Made by a program: the position numbers and the translations under genes. From Litorimonas haliclonae (GTDB lineage Bacteria; Pseudomonadota; Alphaproteobacteria; Caulobacterales; Maricaulaceae), in assembly GCF_965138505.1 (NCBI RefSeq), contig NZ_CBCSCO010000003.1, forward strand, positions 248,001 to 312,000: a stretch of DNA of 64,000 bases, in the 5' to 3' direction. A model generated the notes under the pieces. The model did no database searches. It worked only from the letters and a program-made list of their open reading frames with translations, and was not told the origin of the DNA. Numbering within the stretch: position 1 is the first letter of the stretch; each line of letters opens with the position of its first letter. Below are positions 35,426-43,877 of this stretch, piece by piece.

Positions 35426-37210
35426 ATGACAGATACAATAGCGCGCAACCCAGCTGCTAACGACCTTGCTCCTACTCCGACAGATCGCGGGCAGCCGATA
35501 AGGCATAGTGATTTCGCAACGTTGTGTGATGGCTTGGATTATGCCGCACAAGGGAAAACGGGCCTCAACTATTTTGATGGTAAAGCCAAACTCAAAACAG
35601 TTTTGACCTATAGAGAGTTGAGAGAACGCTCTATTGATCTGGCTTACCGCCTCGTCAAATTCGCCCCTAAAAACTCCCGTATCGGCTTAGCTGCTGTCTC
35701 GACGCCTGAGTTCGCCGTACTATTCTTTGCATGCCAATATGCAGGTCTTGTCCCGGCTCCTCTTCCATTGCCTGTCACTTTGGGCGGCCGCGGAAGCTAC
35801 GAACGTCAGCTCCAGAGAATGGCGGATACAGGCGATTTTCACGCGCTGTTTACGCCGGAATCTATGGAGCCGATTATGAGTTCGGCGCTCAATGATCAAG
35901 CTATTCCCGTTTTGACCTTTGGCGACGTTGATAAACTCCCTAAAGGAAACAAGCTCCGCAAATTCAATGAAGATGATCTTTGCTATATTCAATATAGCTC
36001 TGGCAGCTCCAGCTCGCCTAAAGGCATTATCGGGACGCAGTCGACTGTGTCGGCCAATTGTCACGCCATCACTAAACACGGATTGCAAATAAACGAGACG
36101 GATCGCGCCACAAGCTGGTTGCCGCTCTACCACGATATGGGCCTGATTGGTTTTATGCTCGCTCCCTTGATGAGCCAGCTAACTGTAGATTTTATTGACC
36201 CTCAAGATTTCACCCGCCGTCCGATGACATGGCTCCAGCTTATAAATGACCATAAAGGCACACTTTCCTACTCACCGACCTTTGGTTACGAACTTTGCGT
36301 TCGCCGCTGGCGAGACGATCGGGAGCTTGACCTGTCTAGCTGGCGCGCGGCCGGCATTGGCGGCGATATGGTGCGTCCAGAACCGCTCACAGAGTTTGAA
36401 GAGCTGTTCGGCCCTATGGGCTTCGATAAAGGTGCGTTTACGCCGAGCTATGGATTAGCAGAAACGACGCTCGCGGCAAGTTTCGCGCCTCTAGGGCAGG
36501 GGCTTAAGAAACACACTATCGATATGGACCGGTATGAGCGCACGACCGAAGCGGTAACGGCAACTGATTTAACCCCAGCGGCGGCGCGACGAACATTTGT
36601 GGCTTGCGGTACGGTCTTGCCGGATCACGAAATCGAAATACGTGATTTTCAGAACAACATTTTGAGAGGCTCTAAAGTTGGGCGCATTTGCCTGCGCGGG
36701 CCAAGTGTGTCGCCGGGCTATTTCAGAAACTCGCAAGCCACAGAGGCCGCTTTCACGAAAGAAGGCTGGCTAGACACGGGTGATCTTGGTTATTGGCTAG
36801 ACAACCAGCTCGTTGTGACAGGCCGCTCCAAAGACCTGATTCTCTGGCATGGACGCAATATTTGGCCTCAGGATATTGAATGGGCGGCTCAGGCAGCTGC
36901 ACCTCATCGCTGCGGACGCGCGTGCGCCTTCGCCATTGGCGGCGCAGGCGATGAAAAGCAGATAATGCTTCTACTCGAATGCCGGACCCGCGATCCCAAA
37001 CTCTTGGACGAAATTTTCAAAGCAGTTACGGCTGCGATCCGTTTGGAAGTCGGCGTTCCTGTCAGACTTCAGCTCGTCCCTAAATCAACTATGATTGTGA
37101 CAAGTTCTGGCAAGTTGTCTCGGGCGCGGGTCAAAGAGAAATTTGTCTCAGGCGGTATCATCGACCTTCAAAACGCCGAATCTATCCGTGTTGTAAAGTC
37201 CGAGACTTAA
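35426..37210 (+). CDS. aasR: Fatty acyl-AMP ligase / acyl-ACP synthetase (AasR-like)
   Basis: An adenylating enzyme of 594 residues from ATG 35426 (AGCGGAAAAG upstream). The P-loop-like motif is YSSGSSSSPKGII, followed by SWLPLYHDMGLIGFMLAPL, PSYGLAETTLAAS and LDTGDLGYWLDNQLVVTGRSKDLI. It matches the fatty-acyl-AMP ligase branch, which usually loads acyl groups on a carrier protein. In Caulobacter the gene next to cerR-acpR-spt encodes an acyl-ACP synthetase (AasR) that charges the special ACP for ceramide synthesis; the same order here (this gene, reductase, ACP, Spt) supports that role. The symbol follows that synteny. Confidence 0.88.
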   Translation: MTDTIARNPAANDLAPTPTDRGQPIRHSDFATLCDGLDYAAQGKTGLNYFDGKAKLKTVLTYRELRERSIDLAYRLVKFAPKNSRIGLAAVSTPEFAVLFFACQYAGLVPAPLPLPVTLGGRGSYERQLQRMADTGDFHALFTPESMEPIMSSALNDQAIPVLTFGDVDKLPKGNKLRKFNEDDLCYIQYSSGSSSSPKGIIGTQSTVSANCHAITKHGLQINETDRATSWLPLYHDMGLIGFMLAPLMSQLTVDFIDPQDFTRRPMTWLQLINDHKGTLSYSPTFGYELCVRRWRDDRELDLSSWRAAGIGGDMVRPEPLTEFEELFGPMGFDKGAFTPSYGLAETTLAASFAPLGQGLKKHTIDMDRYERTTEAVTATDLTPAAARRTFVACGTVLPDHEIEIRDFQNNILRGSKVGRICLRGPSVSPGYFRNSQATEAAFTKEGWLDTGDLGYWLDNQLVVTGRSKDLILWHGRNIWPQDIEWAAQAAAPHRCGRACAFAIGGAGDEKQIMLLLECRTRDPKLLDEIFKAVTAAIRLEVGVPVRLQLVPKSTMIVTSSGKLSRARVKEKFVSGGIIDLQNAESIRVVKSET

Positions 37211-37216
37211 CGCGAT

Positions 37217-38125
37217 ATGTCTCGAATAATTGCGCTCACCGGCGCAACGGGGTTTGTTGGACGCCATCTTGTTAGAGCTTTACTGTGTCAGGGCTTTCAT
37301 GTCAGAGCCTTGGTGCGTCGCAAAGGCGCACTGGATGACCTAACGCATGAAAACCTCACGATAGTCGATGGTGATCTTTCAAGTGATTTAACTGGCTTGG
37401 CGAGAGACGCTGATTGCCTTTTTCATCTGGCGGGTTTGGTTAAAGCTCCAACATGGTCAATCTTCGAAGACGTAAATATCCACGGAGCCCGCCGCGTCGC
37501 CAAAGCTGCCGAGACGGCCAAGATTCCGCGCTTGGTACTTTTATCTTCCCAGACAGCCCGCGCGCCGGAGTTGAGCCGATATGCGAAATCCAAGAAGTTA
37601 GGAGAAGAGGCGGTAAAGCAGGAGTTCTCAGGGGAATTAGCAATTATTCGCGCCCCGGCCGTCTTTGGTCCTGGGGATGAAGCCACCAAACCGATCTTCG
37701 ATTTAATGAAGCGGGGGTATTTGCCCGTCGCTGGCGGCAAAGGCTGGAGAACTCGCTCCGTTGCGATGGTCTATATTTCTGACCTGGTCGACAACCTAAT
37801 CGCAAAAGCAATTGAAGGAGAGTATGACGGCGAAACCGTTTCACCATCGACGACCGGAGCCCTGACAATGCCGCAACTGGCCGAATACGGAGAAGTCGCT
37901 TTGGATAGACGTGTGCGCGCCTTTCCTATCCCTCTGATTATTCTTTATCCCGTTGCTACAATTACAACTTTGACATTACGACTGTTTTCTATAGGGCACT
38001 TGAGTCTAGGAAAACTGGCTGAGTTCCGTTATGAACATTGGCAAAGTAATGACTTGGTTTCCAATCCAACGCCAATGGCTGAAGCCATTGCTAAAACCGT
38101 ACGAAGCTATGATGCTCTGGGATAA
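37217..38125 (+). CDS. cerR: NAD-dependent epimerase/dehydratase, ceramide reductase candidate (CerR-like)
   Basis: An extended short-chain dehydrogenase of 302 residues. The Rossmann motif is ALTGATGFVGRHLVRALL (TGATGFVG, residues 8-15). The catalytic tyrosine and lysine are in SRYAKSKKLGEEAV (YxxxK), with LLSSQTA supplying the serine strand. Starting 6 bases after the ligase stop and sitting before the ACP and Spt genes, it corresponds to CerR of Caulobacter, which reduces the 3-keto group of ceramide. A hydrophobic stretch near residues 238-262 may give membrane contact. Confidence 0.85.
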   Translation: MSRIIALTGATGFVGRHLVRALLCQGFHVRALVRRKGALDDLTHENLTIVDGDLSSDLTGLARDADCLFHLAGLVKAPTWSIFEDVNIHGARRVAKAAETAKIPRLVLLSSQTARAPELSRYAKSKKLGEEAVKQEFSGELAIIRAPAVFGPGDEATKPIFDLMKRGYLPVAGGKGWRTRSVAMVYISDLVDNLIAKAIEGEYDGETVSPSTTGALTMPQLAEYGEVALDRRVRAFPIPLIILYPVATITTLTLRLFSIGHLSLGKLAEFRYEHWQSNDLVSNPTPMAEAIAKTVRSYDALG

Positions 38126-38128
38126 AAT

Positions 38129-38383
38129 ATGACGTCTTCGCCAAATCGTGATGAAATTTTCGCAAAAGTCTGCGAGCTTCTTAAGCCCTATAACCCTCAA
38201 GACCGACCCATATACCGCGAAAGCGGAATTATGTCCGATTTGGAGGTCGACTCCGTGGCTGTATTTGATTTGGTTATGGGGCTGGAAGACCATTACGACA
38301 TTTCAATTCCAATGGAAATGGTCAGCGATATCAAGACTGTAGGAGAGCTTGTTAACGCCATTAAAGAACTCACCTCTGAATAG
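38129..38383 (+). CDS. acpR: Specialised acyl carrier protein (AcpR-like)
   Basis: An 84-residue acidic carrier protein with the attachment serine in LEVDSVAVFDLVMGLEDHYD (Ser42; DSV instead of the usual DSL). Helix III has MEMVSDIKTVGELVNAI. It differs from the housekeeping ACP and lies between the reductase and serine palmitoyltransferase, starting 3 bases after the reductase stop. By synteny it carries the acyl chain that Spt joins with serine. AcpS at 0.5 kb is a possible activating enzyme. Confidence 0.88.
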   Translation: MTSSPNRDEIFAKVCELLKPYNPQDRPIYRESGIMSDLEVDSVAVFDLVMGLEDHYDISIPMEMVSDIKTVGELVNAIKELTSE

Positions 38384-38388
38384 GACAC

Positions 38389-39621
38389 ATGATGTCTTCA
38401 CTTTTTGATAAATACGCGCCTCTTCAAACTCGCGTCGATATGATGATGAAAATCGGGCAGGACGCTTTAGGTGTTCAGTTCGATGACATTCTGGATGCGA
38501 CCCGGGGGAGAATCGGAAATCGTGAAATCCTTCTGGCCGGAACGAATAACTATCTCGGCCTGACATTTGACGAAGATTGTATGAAAGCGGCGCAAAAGGC
38601 CGTTGAGTCGCACGGAACTGGCACTACGGGCTCTCGCGTCGCTAATGGCTCATATGCGGAGCATATCGACCTTGAAAAGGCGTTGGCCGATCACCTCGGG
38701 ATGCCGAGCTGTATTGTCTTTACGACAGGTTACCAAACAAACCTCGCCGCGATAGCGGGATTGGCCGGCGATAAAGACGTTATCTTCATGGACGCCGATG
38801 CTCATGCTTGCATCATTGACGGAACGCGCCTTACAGGCGCATCGACTATTCGTTTTCGTCATAACTCTCCTGAGGATCTGGATAAACGCCTGAAACGACG
38901 CGGCGAAATAGAAGGCGGGAACGCTTTAGTGGTTATCGAGGGCATGTATTCCATGTTTGGCGATATTGCTCCCGTTGACGAGTTTGTTGACGTTACGCAT
39001 CGCCACGGTGGCTATCTTTATATTGATGAAGCCCATAGTTACGGCGTTTTCGGCCCGACCGGCTGCGGCATTGCTGAGGAACAAGGCGTCTTAGACAAGA
39101 TCGACTTCATATCGGGCACATTCTCAAAAAGTCTTGCTTCTGTGGGCGGGTTCTGCGCGTCTCGTCACAAAGAATTTGAAATTACACGCAAAATCATGCG
39201 ACCATATATGTTTACGGCGTCTGCGACCCCGTCCAACATTGCTGCCGCTCGTGCTGCGGTTGAAAAAGTTAAAGCAGGCGGTCACTTGCGGAGTAATTTG
39301 AAAGAACGTGCACAGCAACTTCATGCCGGATTGAAAGAAATGGGATATGATCTCTGCGCTGACGCAAGTCCAGTCATTGCCGTGCGCCGTCCTAACGAAG
39401 CTGTGGCAGCTATGGAGTGGAACTGGCTGATAGAAAACGGCGTTTATGTAAATCTCGCTGTCCCGCCCGGAACGCCGCAAAGCTCAAGCCTGCTGCGCAT
39501 TAGCCTCTCTGCGGCCCATACCGAAGAGAATATCAACGCCATTCTTAAAGCGTTTGGCGAGTTAAAGAGTGCTCAGGGCGAAATGATGCAAAATATGGCG
39601 GCAAAACTCGCGGCAGAGTGA
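38389..39621 (+). CDS. spt: Serine palmitoyltransferase
   Basis: A PLP alpha-oxoamine synthase of 410 residues, condensing serine with an acyl thioester to 3-keto-sphinganine, the first sphingolipid step. Motifs: GTNNYLGLTFDED near residue 51, GTGTTGSRVANGSYAEH (76-92), YIDEAHSYGVFG (211-222), PLP lysine in SGTFSKSLASVGG (Lys247). Other family members (KBL, AONS, ALAS) are possible from sequence alone, but the adjacent ACP, acyl-ACP synthetase and reductase make Spt the best call. It ends 3 bases from the stop of a convergent gene, with no terminator between. Confidence 0.9.
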   Translation: MMSSLFDKYAPLQTRVDMMMKIGQDALGVQFDDILDATRGRIGNREILLAGTNNYLGLTFDEDCMKAAQKAVESHGTGTTGSRVANGSYAEHIDLEKALADHLGMPSCIVFTTGYQTNLAAIAGLAGDKDVIFMDADAHACIIDGTRLTGASTIRFRHNSPEDLDKRLKRRGEIEGGNALVVIEGMYSMFGDIAPVDEFVDVTHRHGGYLYIDEAHSYGVFGPTGCGIAEEQGVLDKIDFISGTFSKSLASVGGFCASRHKEFEITRKIMRPYMFTASATPSNIAAARAAVEKVKAGGHLRSNLKERAQQLHAGLKEMGYDLCADASPVIAVRRPNEAVAAMEWNWLIENGVYVNLAVPPGTPQSSSLLRISLSAAHTEENINAILKAFGELKSAQGEMMQNMAAKLAAE

Positions 39622-39624
39622 CGA

Positions 39625-40542
39625 TTAGCGAAACGCCCCTTTTCGCCAAAGCTTCCACCCCATGACGGGGGACGTTAAAACCGGGTGTTTTCGTTGAAAC
39701 TCTGTGGGTTGATACTCAACGCCGGAGTGGTTTTTCAATTTTCTCAAGACATAGTCTAATCCGCCGTCAAACGTGGCGGCGCTATTCAATACTCTTATAA
39801 CCGAAAGCGGTTTTCCTTGAACGCGGCGCCAAAACCAAAGGCGTTTGACCTGATGTTCCCTTTCAGGCGACAGGTTATATTGACCTGCTTGGTCCGGAGG
39901 GCCGTAGAGAGCCGTCGTGAGCGATGCATATCTCTCTGAAAACCGCTCCACAATTTCCTGAGACCGGCCTACAGAGCTTTCCGGACGAAGTTCGGTTCGG
40001 TAACTTTCATAAAATCCTCGTCCCCATATTTCAGCGGCTGTCGCAGACGGGGCCACAAGCGGGGCTGACTGGCTCGCCATATATCGAACAGCCTCTGCGC
40101 GAGCTTGATAAACCCGTTCGGCAATGTCTTCGTCTTTGGCGCGCAGAAGGACGCAAGGCTGCGAAAACCTCCCCCAGACCTGCGACTGCAAAACGTCACT
40201 CGAACAACGCCGCTCAAATTCCTTTAAGCTCAGCAGAGAATATTTACAGGTTGAGAGGACGCCATGGTCATCTTTGCGTTCAATGTAGTAGACGGCGGGC
40301 GGGATGAGTTGGTTAAGTAACGCCCGAACGCCCCGCCCATGTGTCTTACGATAACTGTCCACCAGAACATAAAAGTCGAGCATTTTTTCCGGATTGCTCA
40401 TTTCTCTCAACGATGAGCCATAATAAACAAAGGCCTGAACCCTGTCTTTGTGCCTCTGCTCTATGGCCAGCATGATATCATTTACTCTGGCAGGAGGTTC
40501 CAAGACCTCGGCGCGAATGATGTCTAAGACTGGGTCACTCAT
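39625..40542 (-). CDS. Tam41/Mmp37-like nucleotidyltransferase (CpgC-position gene)
   Basis: A 305-residue protein from ATG 40542, which overlaps the kinase stop (ATGA); a TTG start 4 codons earlier is less likely. The N-terminal QAFVYYGSSLRE...MLDFYVLVDSY pattern (GSSL followed by DFxVLVD) resembles the nucleotidyltransferase site of Tam41, the mitochondrial CDP-diacylglycerol synthase. Next to a lipid kinase it could transfer a nucleotide to a phosphorylated ceramide or another lipid phosphate. In Caulobacter the gene between spt and the ceramide kinase gene is one of three needed for ceramide phosphoglycerate; I believe this is its counterpart by position. The reaction is inferred. Confidence 0.7.
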   Translation of the reverse strand: MSDPVLDIIRAEVLEPPARVNDIMLAIEQRHKDRVQAFVYYGSSLREMSNPEKMLDFYVLVDSYRKTHGRGVRALLNQLIPPAVYYIERKDDHGVLSTCKYSLLSLKEFERRCSSDVLQSQVWGRFSQPCVLLRAKDEDIAERVYQARAEAVRYMASQSAPLVAPSATAAEIWGRGFYESYRTELRPESSVGRSQEIVERFSERYASLTTALYGPPDQAGQYNLSPEREHQVKRLWFWRRVQGKPLSVIRVLNSAATFDGGLDYVLRKLKNHSGVEYQPTEFQRKHPVLTSPVMGWKLWRKGAFR

Positions 40543-41477
40543 CGAGCGCGCCAAAACGTGACGGGACGGGAGGCAGAGATACGCAGTTTTTTTCCGCTTA
40601 ATTCAAGGAAATCCCCGTCGAGTGTCGCCGGAGCTTTTGTCTTGAGCGTTAAGCGGTCTATATTATGACTGTAATATCCATCCTGCGCGCGGTCCTGCTT
40701 ACGTCCCATCCAGAGACCAGCCACATTCAATCCCAATTTACGACTATCACCATCTGCCCATGTCATTCGAAGCGGGGCGTCTTCATCTCCCCAAAACGGA
40801 TCAAGTCCCAGCATTAGAGAAGGCAGGGTTGTCATGATTGTGCCTAGCGCCGTGCCCTTATGTTTGAAAAGTGTCTCTCCAGCCAGCTTGGCTTTCATTT
40901 TATGTTTTGCCGGGGGCATAAGGCGGGTTTTATCGCCCGTGACGGCCTTTAGCACAGCGCCGACAACGGCCGTGCCGCCGCCAACTCCGTTCCCGTTTAA
41001 TTTATCCTGAGCAAACCGGCTGACATGGGGGAGAGCCCCGGTCGAAAATAAAAAGCCATACACCGGATTGGACGGGTCAGTTTCCTGATTGACCCTATCA
41101 ATTTGAACCAGTGAAGTGATGTGGGACCGGATATTTCCTTTTTGAATTTCTTTTAAGTCCGAAAGGTCTTTCAAACCAATATTTCTGGCGATTTGATTAG
41201 TTGTCCCGCTAGGCAAGATCGAAACCGCCGGCAGAGGCTCATCGTCTGGATAGCTATTTAACAAAGCCGTCATAACGGTTCGCACTGTCCCGTCCCCGCC
41301 TTCGATTAATATGTGTTCTCTTCTTTCTTCGCGCGCCCTTTTCATCAGTGGCCGAAGGTCGCTACGGTCTTGGCTGACAAAATGCTCTCCACCTTTTGGA
41401 AGCTTCATCAAAGAAAGCGCTGAGCCTTGTTTTGCTACAGAGCGGGCTTTTGCGTTGGAAATTGCCAGAACGGACAT
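40539..41477 (-). CDS. DAGK-family lipid kinase, ceramide kinase candidate (CpgB/CerK-like)
   Basis: A 312-residue kinase with the nucleotide motif EGGDGTVRTVMTALL (GGDGT at 60-64) and LPSGTTNQIARNIG (near residue 87), as in diacylglycerol and sphingosine kinases. The second beta domain has LDGDFLEL near the end. Being in one operon with a Tam41-like gene and 3'-facing spt, it probably phosphorylates ceramide, as the Caulobacter kinase in the same neighbourhood does. It starts 9 bases after the LptG-like gene stop. Diacylglycerol cannot be excluded as substrate. Confidence 0.82.
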   Translation of the reverse strand: MSVLAISNAKARSVAKQGSALSLMKLPKGGEHFVSQDRSDLRPLMKRAREERREHILIEGGDGTVRTVMTALLNSYPDDEPLPAVSILPSGTTNQIARNIGLKDLSDLKEIQKGNIRSHITSLVQIDRVNQETDPSNPVYGFLFSTGALPHVSRFAQDKLNGNGVGGGTAVVGAVLKAVTGDKTRLMPPAKHKMKAKLAGETLFKHKGTALGTIMTTLPSLMLGLDPFWGDEDAPLRMTWADGDSRKLGLNVAGLWMGRKQDRAQDGYYSHNIDRLTLKTKAPATLDGDFLELSGKKLRISASRPVTFWRAR

Positions 41478-41486
41478 AACGGCAAC

Positions 41487-42566
41487 CTAAAGGCTCTCTG
41501 TTCGCACGAGCATGAAGGCGCCCAGTAGCGCGAAAAGGGCTAGCGGGAAGGTGATCGCCGTGGTGACACCAATGCCGCCAGAGGTCGCAAAAGTGGCCAT
41601 GGCGCCGTCAACAATCAGAAACACAAACCCCATTGTGATTCCAACTATCAGGGTTTTATCACCCGTGTCTTCCCGGCCTGTTCGCTGCATAAGCGGAACG
41701 CAACAAAGTAAAAGGATCAATGCGGCCAAGGGGCGTGTCAGGCGATGGGCGTGCCAAAAGCTATAGGCAAAGCGCGGCTTGGACCCTGAATTGCCCCGCA
41801 TCATGAAATTCCGCATTTCTGACAGAGAAATATCCCGAGGTTCTGCGGCCAAACGGGCAATCGTCTTTGGCGTCTGACTGGTTTCCCATATGCGGGGAGA
41901 GGGGTCATTCTGAGCGCTGCGTTTCTCGCCATCGGCGCCGGCAACTTCTAAAATTCTAACCCCGTCTAACGTCCAATTCGGGTTGTTAAAAGTCGCGCTC
42001 TCGGCCCATAGGACAGAGTCTACTTCCCCGCTTTCCCCTCGTTCAAAAATTTGAATATCCCCCAGCCGAGTATAACTGATGCGTTCGGTGGCGCGGACAA
42101 TATTCTGACCGTCCTCAAGCCAAAGCGGGTTTTCAGAGGTAATATTTTTGATTTTATATTCCCCAATTCCCCAGTCCTGTAAGGACCGGACGGCCGGGGC
42201 CATAGCAACATCAATAAAGGTGATGGAAACCAGACTGGCGCCGAAAACAACTGGGAGCAGTAATAAAATCTGCTTTGGCGCGGAAATCCCGAAGCCGAGT
42301 AAGGCGACAAGTTCATGCTGCCTGATCAATCGAACAAATACCAAGAGGATGGCCACGACGAGGGTAAACACAAAAATTCGATCAAATATGACGGGCGCGC
42401 GTAAAAACATGTACCGGAAAGTACCCTGAAAACCTTCTCCGCTCGCCACTATATCCGCGCCGTTCGCTAAGCTGTCGAGCAAACCGATAAGCACCAGAAA
42501 ACCGAATACGGTCGTCAGCCAGGTGATCAAAAAGGTCTTTGACAAATAAAGGCCAAACTTAAACAC
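41487..42566 (-). CDS. lptG: LptG-like permease (YjgP/YjgQ family)
   Basis: Inner-membrane part of an Lpt-type ABC exporter that lifts lipids toward the outer membrane. I place the start at GTG 42566, 6 bases after AGGAG and overlapping the LptF stop by 8 bases. This gives 359 residues beginning MFKFGLYLSKTFLITWLTTVFGF; a longer frame runs 27 codons into lptF. Membrane segments lie near 12-34, 60-80, 100-120 and three near the C-terminus, around a periplasmic beta-jellyroll. The operon with a lipid kinase, rather than lptD or pepA, suggests a sphingolipid cargo, or that the general LPS exporter sits here. Confidence 0.85.
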   Translation of the reverse strand: MFKFGLYLSKTFLITWLTTVFGFLVLIGLLDSLANGADIVASGEGFQGTFRYMFLRAPVIFDRIFVFTLVVAILLVFVRLIRQHELVALLGFGISAPKQILLLLPVVFGASLVSITFIDVAMAPAVRSLQDWGIGEYKIKNITSENPLWLEDGQNIVRATERISYTRLGDIQIFERGESGEVDSVLWAESATFNNPNWTLDGVRILEVAGADGEKRSAQNDPSPRIWETSQTPKTIARLAAEPRDISLSEMRNFMMRGNSGSKPRFAYSFWHAHRLTRPLAALILLLCCVPLMQRTGREDTGDKTLIVGITMGFVFLIVDGAMATFATSGGIGVTTAITFPLALFALLGAFMLVRTESL

Positions 42567-43776
42567 CGCCGACTCCTGTTGATTTTGAACGTAGGCGAGA
42601 TAAGGCGGTTCTGGCTTGTTTCTGCCAATGAGCGACCTGCATGGCAAAGGATGTCAGCGGAGGCTGTCCCATTTTATAGGCACTTTTCCAGAATATATAG
42701 GCGGCAAAAACGGTCACGACGGCAATCACGGACCAAATGCCGAGCCATGGCGGAATTTTTGCGGACGCCCCCAAGCCTTGCCCGAATTCCAATGCTTTTT
42801 GCAAAGACACCAAGAAGACGACTCCTATAAAGATACCGGCAGAGGAGGGGTTGCGCCCATAGTTCAGCCCGAAAGGCACTGCGATGAAAGGAATCAGGAG
42901 AAGCAAAAAGGCTCTTCCGACTCGGAGGTGCAAGGCGGCATTATTCGTCTCTTGAGTTAATGTGTCGAGAAAAGTACCTTTTCGGTTCTTAAAGAGCTCA
43001 ACTGACGTTAATTCTCTTTCATCATCGCCGCGGGCGCGAAACTCCACGACAGAGGCCGCGCCGGTCACATCAGAGCTACTAAAGCTCAGATCGCCGTCTA
43101 GCTGTTCATTGTTCTCGATTTGGTAAGTTCGACCGGAAGAGAGCTGCAATACTGGATCATTACTGGCTTCTTGGACGATTAAGCGGCCTTCATTGGCCGT
43201 CGTCATTCTGAAACCAATTTGATTTCCGGAATTGTCCTCGGTTGATTCGTAGATAAAAATGGGGCCAATTGCGGCGCCGGCCAATTCAGTTCCCGCGAAA
43301 AAGGTTCGGGTTCCGACAGTGGTAAATGTACCTTCCCGTAGGGCAGCGGTGAAGCTTTCCTGCTTTACGACATTGACGAGTTGCCGGTAATTATATCGCC
43401 CTACGGGTTGCATATAGCCTTCGATGAAGAGTGTCAGGCACGCCAGAAAACCGCCTAAGACAACAAAAGGTTTTGTCATGTGAAAAAGCGAAACTCCGGC
43501 GCCAAGGGCGGCCGTGAGCTCACTGGAGCGGGAAAACCTATCTATCGTTATGATAGTTCCAAGCAAAAGCGCCATAGGAACCGCCATTCCGAGGTAATGA
43601 GGAAGGAGATTGTAAATCATACGGGTGGCATCCGCCGCAGGATCACTTGAATTTGATACGATTTCAAAGATTCGCAAAAGGCGTTCTAATAGGAGGACGC
43701 AGCAGGCAAAAACCACTAACCCTCCGATATTCACGGAGGCACGTTTGAAAAGATATAGGTTCAGCCTGCCCATCAT
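42559..43776 (-). CDS. lptF: LptF-like permease (YjgP/YjgQ family)
   Basis: A 405-residue partner of the LptG-like protein. It starts MGRLNLYLFKRASVNIGG after an optional extra Met, has membrane segments near 15-37, 55-77, 100-121 and three near 300-375, and a periplasmic jellyroll between. Family segments are LPHYLGMAVPMALLLGTIITIDRFSRSSELTAALGAG. The 3' end runs into lptG. It is the first gene of the minus-strand operon and divergent from the DUF2141 gene. LptB and the rest of the bridge are not in this window. Confidence 0.87.
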   Translation of the reverse strand: MMGRLNLYLFKRASVNIGGLVVFACCVLLLERLLRIFEIVSNSSDPAADATRMIYNLLPHYLGMAVPMALLLGTIITIDRFSRSSELTAALGAGVSLFHMTKPFVVLGGFLACLTLFIEGYMQPVGRYNYRQLVNVVKQESFTAALREGTFTTVGTRTFFAGTELAGAAIGPIFIYESTEDNSGNQIGFRMTTANEGRLIVQEASNDPVLQLSSGRTYQIENNEQLDGDLSFSSSDVTGAASVVEFRARGDDERELTSVELFKNRKGTFLDTLTQETNNAALHLRVGRAFLLLLIPFIAVPFGLNYGRNPSSAGIFIGVVFLVSLQKALEFGQGLGASAKIPPWLGIWSVIAVVTVFAAYIFWKSAYKMGQPPLTSFAMQVAHWQKQARTALSRLRSKSTGVGGV

Positions 43777-43790
43777 GTCTGTAGTTAGAC
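43777..43790. promoter_or_regulatory. 14-bp dyad abutting the lptF start (copy 1)
   Basis: GTCTGTAGTTAGAC, with GTCT/AGAC arms, directly touches the first lptF start codon. It shares 12 of 14 bases with the dyad at 43822-43835. A protein bound here would block initiation for the minus-strand operon. Confidence 0.45.
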
Positions 43791-43821
43791 CTTTACTCTT
43801 ACTGTAAGCTGTCCATATTCA

Positions 43822-43835
43822 GTCTGTATTCAGAC
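43822..43835. promoter_or_regulatory. 14-bp dyad in the divergent lptF/DUF2141 region (copy 2)
   Basis: GTCTGTATTCAGAC, with perfect GTCTG/CAGAC arms and a 4-base centre. It is the second copy of the motif at 43777, 45 bases away start to start. It sits mid-way in the 101-base divergent promoter region. Confidence 0.5.
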
Positions 43836-43877
43836 CCACTGAAACATTATGTGTTTAGGGCTTAATAAGGGCAGACC

